Source: Candidatus Nitrosopumilus limneticus (GTDB lineage Archaea; Thermoproteota; Nitrososphaeria; Nitrososphaerales; Nitrosopumilaceae). From it: DNA of 64,000 bases. Below are positions 53,977-61,832 of the stretch, piece after piece (position 1 is the stretch's first letter; every line of letters begins with the position of its first letter). The stretch is taken from assembly GCA_022117465.1 (NCBI GenBank), contig JAHCGZ010000003.1, forward strand, positions 124,001 to 188,000, given 5' to 3'. The notes beneath the pieces are model-generated. The model ran no database searches, was not told the DNA's origin, and saw only the letters and a list, made by a program, of their open reading frames with translations. The translations under genes and the position numbers were made by a program.

Positions 53977-54897
53977 TTAGGTTTGATTTGATTTTAATTT
54001 TAAGACCATTGTACAAACTGAGCATACATTACCAGTACATTCACTTCCACATTTTTCACAGTTTGTTTTTTCTTTAATATTTAAATTAGAATTTTTCATT
54101 ACTTCAGAAACTTTGATTATTGATTGATACAAATTATTTTTAATTCCACTTCGTTGATTTTCTAATGAATTTAAAAATTCACGAATATCTGTTCTTATTC
54201 CTTCATTCATGTGAGGACATGGTTCAGATTGAAATGGTAAATTATTTGTAAATGCATAAAATACAATTTCTGATTCATATATTTCACAAAATGGTTTTAT
54301 TTTTCTTAAAGAATTTGCTGATGTATCTGGATCCATCCATCCTACCTTAGTTGTATCACCTGAAATCATATTTATTACAAAAGTTTGTAATGTATCATCT
54401 AAATTATGACCTGTTGCAATTACATTAGCTCCAATATCTTTTGCAGCATAATCCATTGCACGTCTTCTAAATGTTCCACACATTGAACATGATGATATTT
54501 TATCATTTTCTCGTAAATCTAATGCTTCATCAAGTGTTAAATCAAAAAGATCCTTGTAAGAATATATTTTATATTCTACATTTAATTCCAAACAAATTTT
54601 TTTGACGATTTCTAAAGCTTCATTTCTATATCCTGGAATTCCTTCATCAATTGTTATTACTTTAATTCTAAAACTATGTGTTAATGACATTTCATGAATA
54701 ATTTTTAGTAGTGCTAGTGAGTCCTTTCCACCTGATACTGCAACTGCAACTAATTCGCCATGTTTAATCATTTTATATTTTGAAATTGTTTTTGCAGTTT
54801 TTTTCACAATGGATTTTGAAAAACATTCGGAGCATAGCTTTTCACCAGAATATTTTCTTGTATATGCTGCAGGATTTTCACACCTATCACATGTCAT
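53977..54897 (-). CDS. tRNA 2-thiolation enzyme (Ncs6/TtuA family)
   Basis: A PP-loop ATPase that activates U34 or U54 of tRNA for sulfur transfer. The 306-residue protein has an N-terminal zinc finger ('CDRCENPA', 'CSECFSK'), the PP-loop 'VAVSGGKDSLALLK' near residue 53, 'CSMCGTFRRRAMDYAA' near residue 137 (catalytic/cluster Cys), 'ATGHNLDDTLQTF' near residue 160 and a C-terminal zinc finger ('CEKCGSECTGNVCSVC'). The presence of both zinc fingers fits TtuA/Ncs6 of archaea; whether it modifies U34 or U54 is not decidable here. It is upstream of the SRP RNA on the same strand. Confidence 0.92.
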   Translation of the reverse strand: MTCDRCENPAAYTRKYSGEKLCSECFSKSIVKKTAKTISKYKMIKHGELVAVAVSGGKDSLALLKIIHEMSLTHSFRIKVITIDEGIPGYRNEALEIVKKICLELNVEYKIYSYKDLFDLTLDEALDLRENDKISSCSMCGTFRRRAMDYAAKDIGANVIATGHNLDDTLQTFVINMISGDTTKVGWMDPDTSANSLRKIKPFCEIYESEIVFYAFTNNLPFQSEPCPHMNEGIRTDIREFLNSLENQRSGIKNNLYQSIIKVSEVMKNSNLNIKEKTNCEKCGSECTGNVCSVCTMVLKLKSNQT

Positions 54898-54939
54898 AAA
54901 ATTTATTATTATTTTTCATTAATGATTCTTTAGGTAATT

Positions 54940-56136
54940 TTAGATTGTAAACCATCCAGATTTCATATATGATAAGGCAATATTGAGCCCAAATAATGTA
55001 AATGTGAATGCGTATATTACATACATTGTCATTTTGACAGCCTTTTCTGAAATTCTTTTATCGATAATAATATGAATAAATTTTCCACCATCTAGAATTG
55101 GTAATGGGAGCATGTTGATAATACCTATGAAAAATGAAATCATCCATAACCATAACAAGAACATTGAAACAGTTGGATCATTCCATTCAATGAAATTCAT
55201 TACAGGGGTATATGCAAAAGAATTATCTCTGATAATTCCAATCAATCCTCTTTCAGGATCATCTGGTGATGGCATTACTTTTAGTTCAAAGTTTAATGGT
55301 TGACTGTCTCTAAGTACAGACACAGTAGCTGTTTCTCCTGGCTTCAAACTAGGGAAATCTGCTGGACTAAGAATCGGCATACCATTAATTGAAGTGACAA
55401 TATCATTTGCAAGTAATCCTGCTTGTTCTGCTCCTGAATTTTCTATAATTGAAAGTATCAAAACTCCTTCAGGTAATTCATAAAATATACTCAATAGTGG
55501 TTCAGGAACTACCATTGCAAAAAATGGATTTGTTAAAAGTAAGACACCTAACAATAATGAAAATAAAACATTTGAAGTTGCACCTGCTCCAATTACTCTT
55601 AATTTGGAAATCTTTTTAGCTTTTTCAAATTCTTCTTCATCTGGTTCTACAAACCCTGCAAACATTGCAATAAAAATTGCAAAACCTCCAGTTTTAATTT
55701 TAATTTTTTCAAGTGCAGCTACAATTCCATGTCCACCTTCATGCATTACTAATACAATTGGAATTGAAAGTAAAAAGTACATAATAGCTGGTGCTGATGT
55801 TAATGTTACACCTGGAATTAGAACAGTTAATTCATTAAATTCTGATTGTGCAACAAAAAAGTTTGAAACATTATTTAATAAAAACCAAAATGCAAAACCC
55901 ATCATTATGAAACCTGCAATTACACTAACATTTGCAAATACTGATACTGCTGCTCTAGTCCTTCCTAAAATTCTAATTAAAAGTTCATTTACACTTTTAT
56001 TTTTGTATACAAGACTATATGCCTTAATTTCAAAACCATATTTTTCTAATTTTAGGGCTTTTGCAGATATGAAAATTACTACCCATGCCATTAAAACATA
56101 GATTATCGAATTTTCTGTAATAAAATCAAGTTCCAA
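54940..56136 (-). CDS. Site-2 protease family zinc metalloprotease with PDZ domain
   Basis: A 398-residue intramembrane protease (M50). Active-site motifs are 'HEGGHGIVAALEK' near residue 131 (HExxH form) and 'NMLPLPILDGGKFIH' near residue 341 (the NxxPxxxLDG motif). A PDZ domain with 'LILSIIENSGAEQAGLLAND' lies between them, near residues 225-285. About six transmembrane segments surround these. It is expected to cut membrane-bound substrates such as regulators; none is adjacent. It is divergent from cutA, with 43 bases between the starts. Confidence 0.92.
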   Translation of the reverse strand: MELDFITENSIIYVLMAWVVIFISAKALKLEKYGFEIKAYSLVYKNKSVNELLIRILGRTRAAVSVFANVSVIAGFIMMGFAFWFLLNNVSNFFVAQSEFNELTVLIPGVTLTSAPAIMYFLLSIPIVLVMHEGGHGIVAALEKIKIKTGGFAIFIAMFAGFVEPDEEEFEKAKKISKLRVIGAGATSNVLFSLLLGVLLLTNPFFAMVVPEPLLSIFYELPEGVLILSIIENSGAEQAGLLANDIVTSINGMPILSPADFPSLKPGETATVSVLRDSQPLNFELKVMPSPDDPERGLIGIIRDNSFAYTPVMNFIEWNDPTVSMFLLWLWMISFFIGIINMLPLPILDGGKFIHIIIDKRISEKAVKMTMYVIYAFTFTLFGLNIALSYMKSGWFTI

Positions 56137-56179
56137 ACTAATTATTAATTTTTTTAAGTACGGGCATTTATGAGTTACT

Positions 56180-56491
56180 ATGAAACCGGCATTTATTATC
56201 TCTACATATCCTAATAAAAAATCAATTTTGAAAATTGGTAATAATCTAGTAAAAAATAAGATAATAGCATGTGTTAATATTTCAAAAATTGATTCAGTAT
56301 ATTCATGGAATGGTAAAATTCAAAATTCATCTGAATATATTGCGATATTCAAAACTACAACAAAAAATAAAACTAAACTCAAAACTATTATTGCAGAAAC
56401 TCATCCCTATGATGTTCCAGAAATAGTAGAAATTGATGTTACTTCAATCAATAAATCTTATTTGAATTGGTTAATAGAATCAACAAATTAA
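56180..56491 (+). CDS. cutA: Divalent-cation tolerance protein CutA
   Basis: A 103-residue trimeric protein of the CutA1 family, linked to copper binding and with no settled enzymatic role. Conserved segments are 'IACVNISKIDSVYSWNGKI' near residue 29 and 'ETHPYDVPEIVEIDV' near residue 73. The length is normal. Its last 4 bases overlap the convergent Pelota gene. Confidence 0.93.
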   Translation: MKPAFIISTYPNKKSILKIGNNLVKNKIIACVNISKIDSVYSWNGKIQNSSEYIAIFKTTTKNKTKLKTIIAETHPYDVPEIVEIDVTSINKSYLNWLIESTN

Positions 56492-57531
56492 GTTTCTAGA
56501 GAATATCGTAATAACGAAACTATTCCACCTAAACCTGTAACTCTTAATCCGATATCAGTAGATGAGTCAACACTGTATATTTTAACTCCTTTATCCTCAA
56601 CATCATTTAGAAAATTCATTATTTCTTGCTCATTATTATCTTGAATTATTTTATCTGAAAATACTATTGATTCTACTGCTCCCAATTGATTTGCATTCAA
56701 AGTTTCTCTGTATCCCATTGTGAATTTTTTACTTTTTTTATTTGCAAGAATCATTATCTCATCAATTATTGCTGCAGCTTTTGCTAATTTACTATCAGAC
56801 ATAATCTCATGCATTGTTTGAGATTTTGTAAATGTGTAAATTCCATCTTCCCCTCCTGAATCAATTCCCTCAACAACTTGAATTTTATATTTTTGTGATT
56901 TTTGTAAGTGATTTGCAAATCTTTTTTTTGTTTCACCAGGACCAAAAATTACTATCATATCACCTTCTTTAAAAATAGAAGTCATCGCCTGATTTACATG
57001 CTCAAAAAATTTTTCTATATTGAAACTAGTTTTGTACATCTTTCCACCAGATCCTGAATAAATATTTGGCATAAATTCCAAATGTGTGCCTCTCAATCTT
57101 GCAATTCCACAATCAGCAGTATCAATTGCAATTAAAACAAAACTTACTTGATTATTACTTGATTTCAAAAGTTTTTTTTCAAATGGTGACCACTTTTTTT
57201 TTGAAATTGTTATTCCATCATTAAGTTGTAAGATAAATGAATGATGTGAACCATGTGGTACTGACTCATTACTTGATTCAGAAATTATTCCTCCAATTCG
57301 TAATTTGTCAAGAACTTCATCAAGAGAAATTTTTTCTACAGTTAATGCAATTCTAATTTTAATTCTTTCACCTTTATCTGGTCTAGCATATTCTTTGTCT
57401 TGTTTTAGAACTCTTGTTGTATCCCCAATTACTTTATCATTTTCTTTAATTATACGTCGTAAATTCAATAAATCCTCAGAATCTTCTGGAATTACTGAAA
57501 TTAAATTTTCGTCTATTGTCTTTGTTATCAT
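56488..57531 (-). CDS. pelA: Pelota (aPelota/Dom34) ribosome rescue factor
   Basis: An eRF1-like factor that, with an EF1A-type partner and ABCE1, splits stalled ribosomes. The 347-residue protein has the N-terminal Sm-like domain A ('VIGDTTRVLKQDKEYARPDKG' near residue 35), the middle domain ('IAIDTADCGIARLRGTHLEF') with no GGQ, as expected for Pelota, and the C-terminal domain ('RLTGLGGIVSLLRY-like' end). It belongs to the same quality-control set as the Rqc2 homologue (7731) and Cdc48 (49902). It follows the 138-residue gene by 32 bases on the same strand. Confidence 0.93.
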   Translation of the reverse strand: MITKTIDENLISVIPEDSEDLLNLRRIIKENDKVIGDTTRVLKQDKEYARPDKGERIKIRIALTVEKISLDEVLDKLRIGGIISESSNESVPHGSHHSFILQLNDGITISKKKWSPFEKKLLKSSNNQVSFVLIAIDTADCGIARLRGTHLEFMPNIYSGSGGKMYKTSFNIEKFFEHVNQAMTSIFKEGDMIVIFGPGETKKRFANHLQKSQKYKIQVVEGIDSGGEDGIYTFTKSQTMHEIMSDSKLAKAAAIIDEIMILANKKSKKFTMGYRETLNANQLGAVESIVFSDKIIQDNNEQEIMNFLNDVEDKGVKIYSVDSSTDIGLRVTGLGGIVSLLRYSLET

Positions 57532-57563
57532 GATATTGTTATAATTTACAAAAAGTAAAGTGT

Positions 57564-57980
57564 TTACTTGATTGTTTCAGTAGCTTTTTGTTCTTGTGAT
57601 TTTTTCTTTAGATAATTTTCAACCCAATCTAAAGTAAGAACTCCAGATTCTGCCAAGTTTGTTAAAGAATTTGGAGAAGCTTCACCTGTTACTTTACCTT
57701 CCATTCTTCTTATTTGACGCCATTTTAGAGCCGTGTTTCCACTTTTTGAATTATAAATAATTCCAAGAACATCTCTTGCGTTCATAAATGTAATATCTCT
57801 AATTTTTTTTAAAGTTACTTTATCTGCAGCCTCAACGTAGATTGCACCCAAATTATCTTCTCTTTCTGCAAATACTTCTGAATCTTCTAAATAATTTCTT
57901 GGAGCATACGACTTACAAGTACTAGAAATGATAAATCTTCTAAAACTTTCTAGTGTTGCTGGAGTGCTAATTGTAACCAT
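57564..57980 (-). CDS. Conserved-looking protein of unknown function
   Basis: A 138-residue soluble protein with no recognisable domain. There is a single Cys near residue 22, and the C-terminal part ('ESGVLTLDWVENYLKKKSQEQK') is helical and basic. A middle stretch, 'AADKVTLKKIRDITFMNARDV', looks like a helix-turn-helix-sized segment, but no DNA-binding family fits clearly. It lies upstream of and in the same direction as Pelota (32-base gap), so a shared transcript is likely and a translation-related role is possible. The start is ATG at 57980. Confidence 0.6.
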   Translation of the reverse strand: MVTISTPATLESFRRFIISSTCKSYAPRNYLEDSEVFAEREDNLGAIYVEAADKVTLKKIRDITFMNARDVLGIIYNSKSGNTALKWRQIRRMEGKVTGEASPNSLTNLAESGVLTLDWVENYLKKKSQEQKATETIK

Positions 57981-58054
57981 TTTGTTTGACTAACTTTTAG
58001 CTATTTATCAAGCTTTTTGAAAGACTCAATAGGAATATCTCTAAAATTTGGCTT

Positions 58055-58113
58055 GCAGGCTGTGATGATTCTATCCCTCTGACTAATGATGAGGATCTTG
58101 AGAACTGAACCTG
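58055..58113 (+). ncRNA. C/D box sRNA (2'-O-methylation guide)
   Basis: The forward strand shows all four boxes in order with archaeal spacing: C box GTGATGA (58062-58068), D' CTGA (58079-58082), C' ATGATGA (58086-58092) and D CTGA (58105-58108). The two spacers are 10 bases (58069-58078) and 12 bases (58093-58104), the length of guide segments. The flanks CAGG (58056-58059) and CCTG (58110-58113) can pair into a terminal stem. It lies 38 bases upstream of the yjbQ start. The targets are not determined here; each would be the nucleotide pairing five bases upstream of D or D'. Confidence 0.8.
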
Positions 58114-58150
58114 TCTTATGATTTTAATGCTTGATCTATATTGTTATCAT

Positions 58151-58570
58151 ATGAAATTCTTGACTGAATATCTAACTTTTCAAGTGAAAAAAAGAAGAGA
58201 ATTTGTAAATATTACTTCTGATGTATCAAAATTAGTTTTAAAAAGTAAAATCAAGGAAGGTCTTTGTCTTGTTAATGCAATGCATATCACTGCCAGTGTT
58301 TTTATAAATGACGATGAATCTGGACTTCATCATGATTATGAAAAATGGTTAGAAGAATTAGCACCTCATGCACCAATTAATCAATACAAACACAATGATA
58401 CTGGAGAAGATAATGCAGATGCTCATCTAAAAAGACAAATTATGGGTAGAGAAGTTGTAGTTGCAATTACAAATGGTCAATTAGATTTTGGTCCATGGGA
58501 ACAAATTTTCTATGGAGAATTTGATGGTAAAAGATCAAAAAGAGTTTTAGTTAAAATTATTGGAGAATAA
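58151..58570 (+). CDS. YjbQ/UPF0047 family protein
   Basis: A 139-residue member of the YjbQ family, a small trimeric protein with a conserved His cluster; some members show weak thiamin-phosphate synthase-like activity. The conserved residues are visible: '[22 protein letters not shown]' region near residue 43, '[18 protein letters not shown]' near residue 88, and '[13 protein letters not shown]' near residue 115. ATG 58151 ('[19 protein letters not shown]') is the typical start; 11 codons upstream run into the sRNA flank and are unlikely to be translated. Confidence 0.88.
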   Translation: MKFLTEYLTFQVKKRREFVNITSDVSKLVLKSKIKEGLCLVNAMHITASVFINDDESGLHHDYEKWLEELAPHAPINQYKHNDTGEDNADAHLKRQIMGREVVVAITNGQLDFGPWEQIFYGEFDGKRSKRVLVKIIGE

Positions 58571-58574
58571 TTTT

Positions 58575-58739
58575 CTATCCAAAGTCTACATCACGTTTTT
58601 GACTTTGTGATTCATTCTTTCTTGCAGCATGTCTAAATGCATCATCATGATTTTGAGGTCCATGTTCACATTTTACACATGCAATTCTAAATCCGTCCTC
58701 ATTTTTCACATAAGTTTCACAACCACAGAAACATGTCAT
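58575..58739 (-). CDS. 54-residue Cys-rich zinc-binding-like protein
   Basis: A short ORF from ATG at 58739 to TAG at 58575. It has Cys at residues 3, 5, 7 ('TCFCGC') and a CxxC at 21-24 ('CVKC'), then His residues, so a small zinc site is likely. The rest is basic and polar. It is tail-to-tail with yjbQ (4 bases apart) and downstream of the DtxR-type regulator on the same strand. Function unknown. Confidence 0.6.
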   Translation of the reverse strand: MTCFCGCETYVKNEDGFRIACVKCEHGPQNHDDAFRHAARKNESQSQKRDVDFG

Positions 58740-58780
58740 GATGGATCTAATTATTAATACGATATATCTTTTGGGATATC

Positions 58781-59230
58781 TTAATTTGATTTACAACATT
58801 CGCCCATTGGAATATCATGATCATGTGGACATTTTCTAGGATGTCCTAACATTACACATAATGCATCTGTGAATTGTTTGTTCATGTGATGTTCAATTCC
58901 ACATACCATTTCTTCGTCAATTTCTATTTTTAATGATCTTTCCATTAAAACTTCTAGTAACCTACTATTTCTCATCATACTAGAACCAATTTTTTCTCCT
59001 TCTTCTGTAAGATTTACTCCAAATTTGTTGTATTCTACAAGATTTCTGGAATTTAATTTTTTTAACATTTGAACTACACTTGGTTGTCTGATATTGAGCA
59101 TTTTTGCAATTATGCTAATTTTAACATCCTCTCCTCTTTCTCTAATGTGCCAAATTGCTTTAAGATACATTTCAACATGCTCTGCTTCTGCAGTTCCAAC
59201 AAATAGTGTTTCTTCGGCGAGTATATCCAT
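58781..59230 (-). CDS. DtxR/MntR-family metal-dependent regulator
   Basis: A 149-residue repressor of the DtxR family that binds DNA when loaded with Fe(II) or Mn(II). The winged helix ('EMYLKAIWHIRERGEDVKIS' region, 'LNIRQPSVVQMLKKLNSRNLV') is N-terminal, and the dimerisation and metal domain has 'VCGIEHHMN' near residue 111 and 'PRKCPHDHDIPMGECC' near the end, with Cys/His ligands typical of archaeal members. It is separated from the TrmB-like gene by 2 bases, so the two regulators form one operon. Confidence 0.9.
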   Translation of the reverse strand: MDILAEETLFVGTAEAEHVEMYLKAIWHIRERGEDVKISIIAKMLNIRQPSVVQMLKKLNSRNLVEYNKFGVNLTEEGEKIGSSMMRNSRLLEVLMERSLKIEIDEEMVCGIEHHMNKQFTDALCVMLGHPRKCPHDHDIPMGECCKSN

Positions 59231-59232
59231 AT

Positions 59233-60039
59233 CTATACAGTCTTTGAATCTTTTAATAAATATTCAAAATATTGACGTGCAAATCCTGCTAGACCTATAT
59301 GATCTGCCCAAATTGCAATGATTTCTGAGGAATTTTCACTTGCAATTTCTGGACCTAATAATATCACAACATATCTTTTATCAGAAATTATTCCACCTGC
59401 AAACAAGTCTTTTTTGATTTTTACCTCTGCAACTCTTTTAATTGCAGTAATGGATTCTTTATCTATTTTATCTGATGTAAGAATTGTAATTTTTACTCCT
59501 TTATCGTGCAGTGCTCTTAATTTTGGTAATGCCTGCTTAACTAATTCTACGCCAGCTTCAGGTAATGTAATCATTACTTCCTCTCTACAACTATCTACCA
59601 TCTCTAAAATTTTAACTGTAATGTTAATTGCTCCAGAAAGTACCCATATGTCTGGTCTTTCACTTGTTCCACTTTTTTCATATAATGGAATTAGTTCATT
59701 TAAAATAATATTTTGATTTTCTAAAAAATCACTTTGCATCTTTTGTTTTATACTTTCTATTCCCGTAGATGGTGATTTTGCAAAATATTTTGTTGGTCTT
59801 GAATCATCTGAACCAATCCATCCTTTTTCTTCTAATGATCCTAACACTTCATAAATTTTTGAATATGGCACGCCTGATTTTTGGCTAAGATCAGATGCCA
59901 CTACTTCTCCTGATTTTAGTAATACAGAAAATGTTTTGATTTCATAACTAGTGAGCCCAATTTTTTCTAATGATTTTTTTGTTTTATCAGATATGCTCAT
60001 TCGATCTAATCGATCAGTTTTGATATTTAAACCACCCAT
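59233..60039 (-). CDS. TrmB-family transcriptional regulator
   Basis: A 268-residue regulator with an N-terminal winged helix ('LTSYEIKTFSVLLKSGEVVASDLSQKSGVPYSKIYEVLGSLEEKG' region, residues 29-73) and a C-terminal PLD-like effector domain ('EEVMITLPEAGVELVKQALPKL', residues 150-240) typical of TrmB-like proteins, which often sense sugars or other small molecules. No C-terminal TrmB sugar domain extension is seen. ATG 60039 and ATG 60000 ('MSISDKTKKS') are both possible starts. It is divergent from the tetraether-synthase-like gene, and the intergenic region contains an operator-like repeat. Confidence 0.85.
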   Translation of the reverse strand: MGGLNIKTDRLDRMSISDKTKKSLEKIGLTSYEIKTFSVLLKSGEVVASDLSQKSGVPYSKIYEVLGSLEEKGWIGSDDSRPTKYFAKSPSTGIESIKQKMQSDFLENQNIILNELIPLYEKSGTSERPDIWVLSGAINITVKILEMVDSCREEVMITLPEAGVELVKQALPKLRALHDKGVKITILTSDKIDKESITAIKRVAEVKIKKDLFAGGIISDKRYVVILLGPEIASENSSEIIAIWADHIGLAGFARQYFEYLLKDSKTV

Positions 60040-60056
60040 GACTATCTACTAAATTT

Positions 60057-60089
60057 CACACGGGGCTTGGTGTGTAACAGATTATATAC
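60057..60089 (+). promoter_or_regulatory. Operator-like inverted repeat and TATA box of the radical SAM gene
   Basis: The inverted repeat cacac/gtgtg with an 8-base centre (60057-60074) is GC-rich in an AT-rich intergenic region. It is followed by an archaeal TATA-like attatatac (60081-60089). That box puts the transcription start near 60110-60116, just before the ATG at 60117, which supports that start and a leaderless mRNA. The repeat sits directly upstream of the TATA box, where a divergently encoded regulator (TrmB-like) could act. Confidence 0.5.
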
Positions 60090-60116
60090 TGTTTTTTGAG
60101 AACTCAAGATACAGCA

Positions 60117-61781
60117 ATGGCACTAATTCAGATTTCCAATCAATCAAGTAAAAACTTGGGTAAAAAATCTACTATCAGATTTACTCAAAGTATCTGTCCT
60201 GATTGTAACATGATTTTAGATGCTGAAGTCTTTGAAAGAGATAGTCAAGTATTCATGTCAAAAATTTGCCCAACTCACGGCGAATGTGAGGAATTATACT
60301 TTGGTTCTTATGAAATGTACAAAAAATTCAGTACATACTGGATGGATGGCAAAGGTGCACATTCTCCAAACGTAATGATTGACAAATGTTCTTGTCCAAA
60401 TAACTGTGGCTTGTGTTCAAACCACTTATCTCATAGTGGATTAGCAAACATGATTGTAACTAATAGATGTGATTTAACATGTTGGTACTGTTTCTTTTAT
60501 GTAAAAAAAGGTCTTGAAGGTGCTTACATGTACGAACCAGATCATACTCAAGTTAGAGGCATGATGAAAACTCTAAGAGCAGAAAGACCAATTCCAGGAA
60601 ACTCCATGCAAATTACTGGTGGTGAACCAATGCTCAGAGAAGACATTGCTGATGTTATTAAAATTATGAAAGAAGAGGGTGTTGACCATATTCAAATGAA
60701 TACTAATGGTATCAGACATGCAATGGATCCTGAAGCAGCAAGAGAAGTAAGACTTGCTGGATGTAACAACTTGTATCTTTCTTTTGATGGTGTAACTGCA
60801 AGAACAAATCCTAAAAATCACTGGGAGATTCCATATGCACTTGACAGCTGCAGAAAAACCGGAACAACTGTAGTATTTGTTCCAACTGTAATCAAATCAA
60901 TCAACGACCATGAACTAGGTGGAATTATTCGATATGCACAAAAAAACATGGACATAGTTCACGCTGTTAACTTTCAACCAGTATCATTAACTGGTAGAAT
61001 GGGTAAATCTGAACGTGAAAAATATAGAATTACAGTTCCTGATTGTGTTCAAAGAATTGAAGAACAAACTGATGGTCAAGTGACTGTAGATGATTGGTTC
61101 CCAGTTCCAAGTTGCATGCCATTAACTAATGTTATTGAAGCATTTTCAAGTAAACCCAAATACGAATTATCTATTCATTTTGCTTGTGGTGCAGGAACGT
61201 ACATCTTTGAAGATGCAAATACAAAAAAGTTTGTTCCATTAACTAAATTCTGCGATATTCAGGGAATGTTGGAACTCTTTGAAGATAAAGCAGAAGAGAT
61301 TCGTTCTGGTAAAAATAAATACTTTACAATGCTTGAAGTTGTAAGAAAACTCAAAGGCTTTGTTGACAGTAAAAAGCAACCAGCAGGATTAGATTTAGCA
61401 AGAATGTTTGGTAATATTCTCATGAAGAGATCATTTGATTCAATTGGTTCATGGCACGTCAAAGGATTATTCCTTGGTATGATGCACTTTCAGGACAAAT
61501 ACAACGAAGACCTTGAAAGATTACAAAGATGTGATATTCATTATGTAACTCCAGACCTTAGAATTGTACCATTTTGCGCATTTAACGTAATTCCAGAATG
61601 GTATAGAGACAGAATTCAAAAGAAATATTCTATTACTGTAGAGGAATGGGAAGAACGTGAAGGTGTAAAACTTGAAGACGGTCTATACAGAGGTCTTATG
61701 AGACGTGGTGCCGGTGATGAACTTGCTGCTGGTTGTGCAAAAAGTCAAATGTTCCATGACGCAGCACAAGCAACAATGTAA
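60117..61781 (+). CDS. tes: Radical SAM protein, tetraether synthase (Tes)-like
   Basis: About 554 residues. Radical SAM motif 'CDLTCWYCFFY' (CxxxCxxC, residues 118, 122, 125), followed by 'ITGGEPMLREDI' and 'MNTNGIRHAMD'. It carries the N-terminal Cys-rich extension ('CPDC', 'CPTHGEC', 'CSCPNNCGLC') found in the Tes/MJ0619 family, which joins two archaeol molecules to form the biphytanyl tetraether lipids of thaumarchaeal membranes. The C-terminal part, with several more Cys, may hold further clusters. Tes is my best assignment; a related family member with another substrate is possible. ATG 60117 is chosen because the TATA box would place an upstream TTG before the transcript start. Confidence 0.7.
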   Translation: MALIQISNQSSKNLGKKSTIRFTQSICPDCNMILDAEVFERDSQVFMSKICPTHGECEELYFGSYEMYKKFSTYWMDGKGAHSPNVMIDKCSCPNNCGLCSNHLSHSGLANMIVTNRCDLTCWYCFFYVKKGLEGAYMYEPDHTQVRGMMKTLRAERPIPGNSMQITGGEPMLREDIADVIKIMKEEGVDHIQMNTNGIRHAMDPEAAREVRLAGCNNLYLSFDGVTARTNPKNHWEIPYALDSCRKTGTTVVFVPTVIKSINDHELGGIIRYAQKNMDIVHAVNFQPVSLTGRMGKSEREKYRITVPDCVQRIEEQTDGQVTVDDWFPVPSCMPLTNVIEAFSSKPKYELSIHFACGAGTYIFEDANTKKFVPLTKFCDIQGMLELFEDKAEEIRSGKNKYFTMLEVVRKLKGFVDSKKQPAGLDLARMFGNILMKRSFDSIGSWHVKGLFLGMMHFQDKYNEDLERLQRCDIHYVTPDLRIVPFCAFNVIPEWYRDRIQKKYSITVEEWEEREGVKLEDGLYRGLMRRGAGDELAAGCAKSQMFHDAAQATM

Positions 61782-61832
61782 TAGAATTTTTTATTCAAAA
61801 GAGTAATAACTGTTCTAAATATAATTTAGATA

